From assembly GCA_026936335.1 (NCBI GenBank), contig JAPMXV010000006.1, forward strand, positions 124,001 through 188,000: DNA of 64,000 nucleotides, given 5' to 3'. Shown here in pieces: positions 53,603 to 63,446 of the stretch (within the stretch, counting starts at the first letter, position 1; the number at the start of each line of letters is the position of its first letter). The notes under the pieces were generated by a model. That model was not told the origin of the DNA and ran no database searches. It worked only from the letters and a program-made list of their open reading frames with translations. The position numbers were made by a program, and so were the translations under genes. The stretch is from Mantamonas sphyraenae. Taxonomy: Eukaryota > CRuMs > Mantamonadidae.

Positions 53603-54247
53603 ATGTCTGAGAACGCTGCGCCTGCCAACAACAACAACGAGAACAACAACAACAGCGACAACGGCAAGAAGGAGACCGGCGGCAACGCAGTGGTCGGCGG
53701 AGCCGTCAACGCCGTGGGCGCCGTGGGCGACGGTGTGAACACGTGGTGGGAGGACTTGCAGATGGTGCGCAACCCGATGATGGCTGTTCCGGAGGACTTT
53801 GTGCCGGACAACCAGGAGTACACTTTTGACGACAAGATGGACGCAGTGTGGATGCGCCTGTCGCGCTGGATGCGCTGGGTGGGCATTGTGTCGATTGTGC
53901 TGGGTGTGTGCCGCTACTTCCTGCTGGCTCTGGGTGCGGCTCGTCTGGGTGCCTGCGGTGCTGCAGATGGAGCGATTGTGAACCTTGTGGGCGGTTTCAT
54001 TGACGCCAGCGTGCAGCTGATTGTTGGTTACACGCTGATCAAGTGCGCTCGCCTGATCCGGGAGCTGGCCGAGGTGAACGGCCCGGGCATCCGCCGCATG
54101 CTGTTTGCCTTTGCCACGCTGACGCGTGTGTACTTTGTGCAGTCTGTGTCGTACACGTTCAACAGCGTGCTGGTTGTGCTGGCCACCATTGCGGCCATCA
54201 TCCTCATCGCTGACCCGGCCTCGGTTGGTGCTGCCACCGCCTGCTAA
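53603..54247 (+). CDS. Small predicted four-TM protein, unknown
   Basis: Single coding exon, 214 residues. An N-terminal ~45-residue Asn/Lys/Gly-rich segment precedes NTWWEDLQMVRNPMM and a charged stretch. Four hydrophobic segments follow: WVGIVSIVLGVCRYFLLALG, the GAIVNLVGGFIDASVQLIVGY region, the MLFAFATLTRVYFVQSVSY region, and VLVVLATIAAIILIADP at the end. I do not recognise the family. It has the largest upstream region in the window, which may mean complex regulation or a non-coding first exon. It converges with TUBGCP2 (69 bases). Codon use is strongly G/C-ending (CTG, GGC, GTG), like a well-expressed gene. Confidence 0.75.
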   Translation: MSENAAPANNNNENNNNSDNGKKETGGNAVVGGAVNAVGAVGDGVNTWWEDLQMVRNPMMAVPEDFVPDNQEYTFDDKMDAVWMRLSRWMRWVGIVSIVLGVCRYFLLALGAARLGACGAADGAIVNLVGGFIDASVQLIVGYTLIKCARLIRELAEVNGPGIRRMLFAFATLTRVYFVQSVSYTFNSVLVVLATIAAIILIADPASVGAATAC

Positions 54248-54316
54248 ACAGCCAATGAACACAACCTACCAGAAACAAAGGACACTGTTCCATCCCGTTT
54301 GCATTCCCATCCAGAT

Positions 54317-57216
54317 TCACGCACTCTTGCGCCAGTCGAGACGGGCCATCAGGTTTGCCAACCGTGAATCCAAATGCTGCGCCCCGAGGTGCTCAACCAT
54401 GATTGCAAGGCCATCGTCGAAGCGCTGGGACATGTTTTTCAGTGTGCGCATGTACGCGCGCTGATTGGCCATCTTCTGTGCGTGGGCCTCCATCTCGTCA
54501 GCGTTGTCGACCCCGTCGACCCAGATCTGCCTGCAGAACTGGTCGTTCTTGTCGGCAAACAGTTCGCACACGGCCATGAGCTTGGACAGCACGCGCAGCA
54601 GTTCGTGGTCCGTGAGCATGCACTGCTTGAGGCAGGTGTCCAGAAAGTCGTTGTGGTAGGCCAGGACGTCGTCAACTGTGCTGACCCCAGCCAGCTTGGT
54701 TTCCAGCACGTGCCAGTTGGGCTCCAGCACCTCCACGTACATGTAATACTCGATGTTTTGCAGAAAGTGCAGCATGCGCTGGGACAGACTGTACGAGGCG
54801 ACACCCACGCCGCGCAGGTCAAACTTCTTCAGCAGCGCGTGATTGCGCCAGCTCTCGCACAGACGCTGCTCGACCTGCTTGCAGTAGAACAGGTGGCGGA
54901 AGATGAGCTGGTACTTGGTCAACGCCTTGCGGCTGATCACCAAAGACAGCGGCCAGCTGACTTGGTAATCCAGTGTAAACGCCTCCAGTCCCGTGATCGA
55001 CATGTTCAGCTCGTCATCGATGCTCTGTTGCGAGCTGTTGAGCGTAACAACGCCAGCAGAGCTCACGTTCATGATGCTTAGCAGCTGCTGGATGTAATTG
55101 TAGGGCAGCAGCTCGCAGACGAGGTCGTCTTTGAATGGATCCGAGTTGGCCACGGACGTGCGCAGGCTCAGCTCCAGCAAGCTCTGCAGCTTATTTGTGG
55201 CCACCTTGGCACTATCCTTGGCCAGTTCGTCCTGGGCACTGTCCAGGAAATGCACCATCAGGTCACCTTGGTCCTGCAGAAAGTAGTGCTTGATGGAACG
55301 CAACCTTCCCAGCAACTGCTGGTCCTGCAGCAAGAGCTGCACGAGCGTGCGCGACGCAAACTCGTACGCACGGTCGATTTGTGAAACAAACGATCGCTTG
55401 CGTTGTGCGTACGCCACCTGTTCGTCGGCAAAGGGGCAGTTGATGTCCAGACCACACTCGCGCACGACATTGAGGTACTTGCCCGTGACCAGGATGCGCT
55501 CGGCCTGGTTCTCCAGAAACACAGGCACACAATCGTCGCGGATAGTGTACCTGCGTTCCCAGTACTCGTCGTTGTAGTCGTCAAACAAGTCCTCCTTGTG
55601 GAAATCCTCGTCTTGGGTGACAAGAAACTCTGCGTATGGGTCGTCGATGCGGCCGTGGTGGACCCACTGTGTGATGAGATCAAAGTAGGGCAGCACGGCT
55701 TTGTGCAGCAGAAAGTCGTACACCTGCTGCGCCTGCGCGTCGCCCGTGTGTGCCTCCTGTTGTTTGTACAGATTGGTCAGCACCGAGGCGCCAAACAGCT
55801 TGCCGTCGCACACCTGGGAGGCCACGTCGTCCAGGATAGACAGGGTATGGAGGGCACTTTGCACGTAGAACCACATCTTCTGCATGGGCAGCAGCGCCTG
55901 GCGGTGTTGGTTCTCCAGCTGGGCGACAAGCACAAGGTATTGCTTCAGCATGGAGCGCATCGCGGCACACAACGCATGGTTGACCAGACCAAACTCGTAG
56001 CGCGAGTGCGAGTCGACAAACTGAGACACACGCATGAAGCTGGCACACAAGGGCAGCAGCTTGCGAAGCAGGTCGGCCAGACTGATGTCCAGCGAATCGT
56101 CGACCTGAAAGTCCACGGGCGACGGAAAGACGTCGCTCTTGCTCTGTACAAAGTGGACGTAGGAGCCCTGGATGCCCATCATTAGGGAGAGGAGGTCGGC
56201 TACAAGCAGGTTCTCTTGCGTGTGAAGCGGCAGCGAACCGAGCTGAGGCGCGTTTTCGTCCACAGACGCCTCCTGAGCGCGTGATTGCTGTTGCGACGCC
56301 ACCTTTGGTTGTTTGGGCATGTCGCCATGTGTACCTGCACGTGAGTGGTCATGGCTGCTTTGGTTGTGCCTGTGGGACTTGTCTGTGCCGCCTGTGGTGT
56401 TCAAGAATGGAAGCTCCACCGAGCCTACGGTGACCTCTGCCAACTGCCGTCTGCTTTCGGGCGACAGAAACGAGTCGATGAGGCTGCTCGAGTCCGGTGT
56501 CGACTGCTGCATGCCCTTCTTGCCCACCAGACCAGGGGTCACCAGCGGCGAATCAGGAAGTGGCGCAAAGTTTACGGCCGATGTGTTGCTGGCCTGCTCT
56601 TGCTCAGGTGCATGCAGCATGCCCAGCTCTTGCGCTTGGTCCAGGACATTGATGTACCGCGAGGCCAGAGTGGCACTGTGGCAAGAACGGGGCGAGGAGA
56701 GCGGCCGAGTTAGTGGACGGAGTTTTTTGGCGCCAAAATCACCTTTTGGCGCCTCAGCACGTGGCCATGTCGCACAACAAACGTACTCTTGGCGCTGGAG
56801 CGTAGTGTACAGATTGAAAAACTCGACAGGGTCCGTGCTCTGGCGCTGAAGTCGCGAACGGATGGAATCCGTGAGCATCTGCAACGAATCCGCGCGCGGG
56901 ATCCGCAAAATCGGGTAAGCGTTCATCCTACAAGGAGACAACATGGAAGCGACAGTGTGGATACACATGGGAGAAACAGGGCTGCGCTACGTACAGGTTC
57001 ATCCAGCTGATCTGTGTCGATGCCATTGGCCAGCAGCGTCACGTACTGCTCGCGGTGATCCTGAGCAAGAAAAGGGGCGAAAAGGGGTTCATGTCAGTGG
57101 GTCGTCGATTCCACACGTGCGTTCCACAACACTCAACAACACAGACAACGTACGTCTGGGAGATTGAACGCGTCCAGGAGAGTGTCCACTGCAGAGCGCA
57201 GCTCGTTGCGTGACAT
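54317..57216 (-). CDS. TUBGCP2: Gamma-tubulin complex component 2
   Basis: Exons 57216-57154, 57060-56995, 56878-56787 and 56675-54317 (859 residues; human 902). The last exon carries both GRIP regions: NLLVADLLSLMMGIQGSYV, YEFGLVNHALCAAMRSMLKQ and KMWFYVQSALHTL in the N-terminal part. Then come DPYAEFLVTQDED, YWERRYTIRDDCVP, ILVTGKYLNVVRECG, SIKHYFLQDQGDL, FKDDLVCELLPY, SRKALTKYQLIFRHLFYCKQ and FLDTCLKQCMLTD. These are closest to GCP2. GCP2 pairs with GCP3 in the gamma-tubulin small complex that nucleates microtubules. Exons 1 and 2 (SRNELRSAVDTLLDAF; EQYVTLLANGI) fit the family N-terminus, but the start of exon 3 is uncertain, because the best-looking TAG acceptor is out of phase. Confidence 0.88.
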
Positions 57217-57381
57217 CGTTGGCGGGCGGTTGGCTGCGCTGGGGCGGCTGTCATGGAGAACACGACTCGTGTTTGCTTGCACTGTTCAAGGTATGAGGGT
57301 CCACTTGGGTGCTTGTGTCCAGAGGGTGTGCTGCATGTCACCCCGCCGGCGAATGCGCAAGGTCACCCAGCAAAGACCACC

Positions 57382-58769
57382 ATGCTTGGCAACGACAACA
57401 ACAACGAGCAGCCAGACGTGGTGCGACGTTCACCATTTGTTGGGTTGCCCTTCCTTTCAAAATGCATTGCTGGAACCATGGCCGTCATGTACCTGCTGGG
57501 AGCGCTGGCCAAATCCGTCTTTGCCGCGCTGGCCCTCGTCCCAGGCTTGTGAGTCTTGTGTGAATGTGATATGGTTGTCTTCTTTGCCGAACACAGCCCG
57601 CAAAGAGGATGGAATTGTGTGTGTGTGTGTGTGTGTACATGTGTGGACTGACACTGCCGACCTTTGTTTCCCCTGCTTGCTCTCAGCACACTGGGACACT
57701 GGTACCTGTGGAATGTGGTAACGTGTGGATTTGTGGAGAACTCGCTGCTGCAGTTGCTGATCAACAGCTTTGCTGTGCTTATGCTTGGCAAGCAGTTTGA
57801 GCCGTTGTGGGGCAGCAAGGAGTTTCTTCGCTTCGTCCTCATTGTGAACACATCCATCGGAACCACTTTGTTTGTGGGCAGCATCGTCCTGTATATCTTT
57901 ACGCGCATGGAGGCTGTGCTGTACGTGTTGCCAGCGCCCCCCACCCCTCCGGTTCACCGTTTCCTGACTGACACGCTCCACCGCCCCAAAACCCCCGACT
58001 GCAGCTTCACCCCTCTCTACGGCTTCACTGGTGTCATTGCCGCCTTTACGGTTGCCCTGAAGCAGCTCATGCCTGAGCAGGTGCTTCCCTTCTGCATTGC
58101 CTTCAAACTTCGTGCAAAGGTGCGTCCTGTGAGCGTGTTGTCCTCGTCCGCCCTTGCTCCCATTCCGCGCTGCTCACATCGCGCGTCTGCTCTTCCTCCC
58201 TTGTGCCACCGGCGGTATCTCTTCCACCCCGGGCGTTCCGCATCCACCCACAGTTCTTCCCGCTGCTGTTTCTAGGCATTATTGGCCTCATGTCTCTGTT
58301 GATGGGTTCCATGCGCAGTCTGGCGTTTGCTCTGCTCGGTGTGTACTACGGCTGGATCTACCTGCGTTTCCTGCAGCCCAAGGACGACGGCTCCATCGGC
58401 GACGCCTCCACGGAAGACTTTGCCTTTCACACTTTCTTCCCGGAGCCCATGCAGCCTGCCGTCAACTCCTTCTCCACACGCGTGCTCGCCCTCGCCCGTC
58501 GTTGCGGCTGCTTCCGCGCCACCGCAGCCGCAGATCAGGAGTCCCAAGGACATTCTCTCACTGCTGCGGCCCCCGTCACTCTGTTTGACTTTGGAGGCAG
58601 CAGCACAGGCTCAGACGAATCCAACGCCGAGGCCGAGGCCGAGGCAGAACGCAAGCGTCAAGTGGCCCTTCGTGCTCTGGAGGCACGCCAGAAGCAGGCC
58701 GACGAGCAAAAGAGGCAACGGGAACAAGCCGAACGTGCGACCAAGAACGGCGGTAGTGGAGATGTGTGA
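57382..58769 (+). CDS. TMEM115: TMEM115-like Golgi rhomboid-fold protein
   Basis: Exons 57382-57548, 57687-57920, 58005-58119 and 58254-58769 (343 residues; human 351). Family order is kept: HWYLWNVVTCGFVENS, GKQFEPLWGSKEFLRF, YGFTGVIAAFTVALKQLMPE, YYGWIYLRFLQP and the diagnostic DFAFHTFFPEPMQPAV. A cytosolic tail with EAEAERKRQVALRALEARQK follows. TMEM115 is a Golgi membrane protein with a rhomboid-like fold but no catalytic Ser/His dyad, and it acts in retrograde transport. An in-frame ATG at 57253 would add 43 residues, but I use the later one, which leaves 165 bases to the divergent TUBGCP2 start. Donors are GTGAGT, GTACGT and GTGCGT. Confidence 0.87.
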
Positions 58770-58848
58770 GGTAGGCGTGCGGATGGGTGTGGGGTGGGTG
58801 GAAAAGGGTAGGAAAGCAAATCCATGTTCAACCGATCCAACTGATCAC

Positions 58849-60462
58849 TCACTCGGCATTGTTCGCCTCCTCCAATTTCCTTGTCAGCTCGTCGTTCTCC
58901 TTCTTGAGGTCCGTGTTGCGTTGCTGGAGGGCAAACACACTCTGTGTGAGGGCCAGTACAGCATGGTGGATGTCGTCTTTCTGCAGCTCCTCGGGAAGGC
59001 CTCCCAGGAGACCCAAGGCTCGTTTCTCCCGCATGACGTTCTGTTGACCAAGCACAAACTGCAACGCTTCCATCTGTTTGTCCATCTGCGAGCGCATAAC
59101 GCCCAGCTGTTCCTCCAGGGTCTTGCGCTTCTTCTTCCTGCCCTCAGGCTTTGCACCTGCGCCTGCTGCTGCACCTGCGCCGGCGCCGGAAAACTGCACA
59201 CGACGCTCGTCTTCGTCCATATCCTTCACCTTTCGGTGCGTGAACCGGCCCTTGCGGTTCACCGCACCCGAGTCTGCCTCTGCAGATCCTGCTGCCCCTG
59301 CTGCTGCGGCTGTGCCTGTCGTCGACCCCACCGATGCGTTGGCTGTTGTGTTGGCTTCCGTGGTCTCTGCCAGTGCAGAGCTTGATGCTGTAGAGGCGGA
59401 TGACGACGACGACGACGAGCCCGACGACGCCGCACCCTCGTCGGACATCTCCTGCTTGGCCTTGGCCACTTCCGACTCCCAGCTCCAGCCACTGAATGCC
59501 ATGTAGTTCTTGTTCGAGTTTGCTTCAAGTTGGTCGATTTCGGCCTTGTTTTCCTTGCGTTTGCTCTTGAACACCTGGAATCGTTCGCCCAGGTCCGGGA
59601 TGTTGTCCAGCACCTGTGCCACAACGTCTTCCACGGGCTTGCGGTTTTTGAAAAAGCTGTGCTTGAGCAGATCCTTGGCTTCGGGTCGCTCTGCGGGGTC
59701 GCGACGCAGGCAGGACTCGACCATCTTGCGAAAGTCTTTGCTGAAGCGCTTGCGCTCGTCTGCGCTCAACGTCAGGCCTTCTGTGACATCCATGGTTTTG
59801 ACAATGATTTGTGCGGTGTCCAACTTGGCAAACGGGGCGTAGCCGTTGGCCAGCTCCAAGGCGGTGATGCCGAAGGACCAGATGTCCACCTTGTGGTCGT
59901 ACCTCACCTCCTCCATCACCTCGGGCGCCATCCAACACGGGGAGCCCACAAAGGTTGTGCCACGGCGCGAACTGACTGCCGATGTGCTCACGCCAAAGTC
60001 GGCCAGCTGGATGCCCTGTGTGGTGCCCACAAGCACGTTGCTGGCCTTGATGTCCCTGTGGATGAACTCCTTCTCGTGGAAGTACGACAGGCCTTGCAAC
60101 ACCTCATACAGCACCGTGGCAATGATGTTTTCGTCCTTGATGCCATCCTTGCGGAATTTCATGACGTCGTACAGCGAGCCTGGCGTTGTGGCGGGCGTTT
60201 AGTTTTTTGGGAGGGCGTCAGCTCGCGCGTCCTCTCCCCCCGTGTTGTGCTCACTCTGCACTTACCGCCGTCGAGGTAGTCCATGACGATCCACAGCTCG
60301 TGCTCTTTGATAAACGCACAGTGGTGCTGCACAATGTTTGGGTGATCGCACGACTGCATGATGTTCAGCTCTTTCTGTGAGGGCAATGAGCCATTTCTGT
60401 GTCAGCCCCTCCGCCTCACTCCGCTTCCCGGCGCTGTGCTTCGAGTGTGGGAACACCGCACA

Positions 60463-60497
<35 letters not shown>

Positions 60498-60700
60498 ACA
60501 CACACACGTGCTCCCTCCATATGCGCCCTGTGCTTTCTGCGTACCTTGATCCCGTCGACGTCTTGGCGAGCCTGCTCGATGTCGATGATCTTCAGGGCCA
60601 CCGTCTGGCCGTTGCAGGTGGCACGCCAGATGGTCGCGCAGCCTCCCTGGCCAATTTGTGCGTCCTTTTCGTAGGCCGATGGATCTGCTGGCCAGGACAT
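58849..60700 (-). CDS. Ste20/GCK-type protein kinase, OSR1/SPAK-like
   Basis: Exons 60700-60545, 60374-60266 and 60179-58849 (531 residues). Kinase domain: IGQGGCATIWRA, VALKIIDIEQ, KELNIMQSCDHPNIVQ, LWIVMDYLDGGSLYDVMKF, HRDIKASNVL, LADFGVS, TTFVGSPCWMAPEVMEEV and DIWSFGITALELANG. The HPNIV/LDGGS/FVGSPCW set is closest to the Fray group (OSR1/SPAK, also STE20-like MSPs), which phosphorylates ion cotransporters downstream of WNK kinases. GWSWESE after the domain recalls the OSR1 GGWEWSD segment, but I do not recognise the C-terminal CCT domain that binds RFxV motifs. Instead there is an Ala/Ser linker and a C-terminal coiled coil (LQQRNTDLKKENDELTRKLE). Intron 1 has a CA/TG microsatellite (60464-60507). 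Confidence 0.86.
60464..60507 (+). repeat. CA microsatellite in the Ste20-like kinase intron
   Basis: About 20 CA units with one CCA interruption; it reads TG on the gene's sense strand, within intron 1. Confidence 0.9.
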
Positions 60701-60747
60701 GCCGGTGTGGTGGGTTGGCGCAATGTGCGCTCTTCAGGCTCTTCAGT

Positions 60748-63446
60748 TCATTCTTCGTCCTCCTCATCCAGGTCAAATGACAATTTGCTCCCTGTGCCTT
60801 TCTTTCTCTTGTGTTTCTTTTTCCTCTTTCCGTATCCAGCTGCTGCTGCTGCTGCTTTTCGGCTGCCACTGCCACTGCTGCTGCTGCTGCTGCTGCTGGC
60901 AAGCTCGGCCTCGACACGTGCCTTTTTGCGGATGTGTGCTGCGTGGGCATCCAAATCCACGCGTGCGTCGTCACTGTCCTCAATTGCATTGAGTTCCGAC
61001 TCGATGCGTTCCATGGCCTTACGCTTTGTGCGTTCGCCGGGCTTGTGGTAGAAATGGGGACTGATCACAGGGGAACGAATGTGTGCGCAGTGTCAGTGGC
61101 ATGTGAGGAACGTGGGACGCATGGATGCGATTGAACAGGTGAAACGTCAACGTACGCAAGTTCAGCGAGCCATTCGGGCTCGATGGCCGTGCAAGCGCGC
61201 ATATAGTGCTTGGTGGTCAGGATGAGCTCGTGGTAGACCACAAAGGGAGGAGGGTATTTAAACAGCACCGAACTGGGATGAATGTACAGAGTGAAGCCGC
61301 CGCGAAGGGAGCGGTAGGTGCCGTCGTCCTGCAGAGACGCAGCGTTGGCAAAGAAGCCCGCGGTGACGGCGCGTTGGATGCACGTCACATCGCCCTTGCA
61401 CGACACCAGCGGCACCGAGAGGCGGTACAAATAGTCGCGCAGCTGCTTGCGAATAGCCACGGCGCGTACCAACGCATTGTAGCTGAGCATCTTGCGGGAG
61501 CACCACTTTGGATTCTTGTTTGCTGCCACAAAGGCGTTGTAGATGTTGAGCAGGGCCACGTGGTCGCCCTCGTGGACGGCAAAGGGCTTTTTGGCCTGGT
61601 CAGACTCGGCGTTGTTGCCGTGGAAGGGATTGGACACGCTGAGCATAGCGGCAATGCTGAGCACCTCTGAGGAACAGCCCATGGTGCCGCTAGCCAGCAG
61701 CAGTTTGGACAGCATGGGATCCAGAGGCAGTTCAGACATGGCCACTCCGTCGGGTTGTGTCAGCTGGGCCTGCCCGTCGAGTGCTCCCAGAGCGTACAGG
61801 AGCTCGAGGGCGCGCACCATATTCTGTGCAGGTGGGGGGCTCATGTACGGGAAGCGAGCCACGTTTGCAATGCCCATGGCCTTGAGGTGGAGCACCACCG
61901 AGGTGAGATTGCTGCGTTGCATCTCGGGGGGCAGGCGGCCGGAAGGGCCTCGTACGCCTCGTGGGTGTACAATCGGAAACACTTGCCTGCACGTACTCGT
62001 CCGGCACGTCCTGCACGCTGGGTGGCACTGGCCTTGGACACAGGCACGGTTTGCAAGGACTGCACTCCGGTGCTGCCTGTGTACCGCCGTTCCTTGACGA
62101 AGCCGCAGTCGACAACGTAGGCAATGCCATCGATGGTGACGGAGGTCTCTGCCACGTTTGTGGAAACAATGATTTTGCGCTGGCCTTTGGGTGTGGGTTC
62201 AAACACGCCCAGTTGCTCGTTGCGCGGCAGCCCTGCGTACAGGGGCAGGATCAGCATGGTGTGACTCGTGTTTGCGTCGCGTGCAGCTTCTTGCAGCGCC
62301 TCACACACCTGTACAATGTCGCTCTGGCCTGGAAGAAAGGCAAGAACGTCGCCGTGGGGCTCTGCTACGTGGATCTGCATGATCACATCGACACAATGGC
62401 GCACGTAATCCTTGCATGGCTCCTCCAAGAACTGGATGTCCACCGGAAACATGGATCCCTTGACAGAGAGCATCCCGACGCCGTCGCGGGACTCTTCGTC
62501 CACAGAAAAGTAGCGTGCAAAGTCGTCGGCGTCCAGGGTGGCCGAGGAGACAATGACGCGCAGGTCGTGGCGTCGCTGCAGGATCTTGCTCAGCAAACCC
62601 AGCAGGATGTCTGTGTACAGAGAGCGTTCGTGGGCCTCATCCACAATCACCACGGAGTATTGGCCAAGCAGCGGGTCGCTCATGATCTCGCGCACAAGCA
62701 TGCCGTCGGTGACAAACTTGAGGCGTGTGTCTGCGGTGGACCAGCGCTCGTCCAGACGCACAGAGTAGCCCACAAGTGACCCAAGCTCAGAACCGGTTTC
62801 TTGAGCCACGCGGGCGGCCACTGAGATGGCAGCGATGCGTCTCGGCTGCGTGCACGCCACGCGAAAGCCATTCTCAGTCCAGCCTGCTTGGTGCAGGTAC
62901 TGAGGAACCTCTGTGAGGCGCACGGGTGAGCAAAATGGTGTGAGCGGCCTGGCGACAGTGTACTTTGTACCTTTCATCATTGTTATCGTGTCTGGACAGA
63001 GTGTGGGCGGGTCTATCGCTCAACGTACGCGTGGTCTTGCCGCTACCAGTCTCGCCCACGAGAATCACCACCTGGTTAGCTTCCAGGAGAAAGAGCAGCT
63101 CACGGCGACTCTTGGCAATGGGCAACTCAGGCGTGTAATGGGAGCTGCTGCTGCTGGAGCTGCTGCTGGAGCTGTTGCTAGCCGGCTGGCTGCTGTGGGA
63201 CGCCCAGGCGGCGGGGGTCATGCCCGAGGACGAAGCGGAAAGCGAGTCGCCAAGGAGAGCATCGTCGGAGAGTGCAGAGGAGGACAGGAGGCTGGTGACG
63301 CCTGTGTGGATGGCCCCAAAGGGCTTTGGGACGGAGGATGTGACGGGGCGAAAGATGGTGGCGGGAGGTGGGAAGTGGCTTTTTTGCGCGTGGCGGCGAC
63401 TGCGCTGTGGCGTCCATCGAAACACAACAACCGACCACGAAAGCAT
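60748..63446 (-). CDS. DHX35: DEAH-box RNA helicase DHX35, with an apparent one-base frame break
   Basis: Exons 63446-63029, 62910-61156 and 61060-60748; restoring one base gives 828 residues (human about 703). Motif I GETGSGKTTQ is built across intron 1 (donor GTACGT), followed by VPQYLHQAGW. Then come TQPRRIAAISVAARVA, DEAHERSLYTDI, SATLDADDF, STNVAETSVTIDGI and QRAGRAGRV. The C-terminal HA2/OB region has PPEMQRSNLTSVVLHLKAMG, MSPPPAQNMVRALELLYALG and NPKWC, ending in an Ala/Ser-rich, Lys-rich acidic tail. In the C/G6 run at 61926-61931, EAYEALPAAC and PEMQRSNL fall in different frames; a seventh C makes the length match the family exactly. DHX35 is a late spliceosome-associated helicase. 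The start may be the ATG at 63221, because the first one overlaps the RPS19 start. Confidence 0.9.
61926..61931 (-). other. Frame break in DHX35 at a six-base C run (G6 on plus)
   Basis: Upstream of the run the frame encodes RLYTHEAYEALP; downstream a frame one base away encodes PEMQRSNL. One added C gives ALPAACPPEMQ with the same spacing as animal DHX35. Exon 2 total length is also one short of what its splice phases need. Confidence 0.8.
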
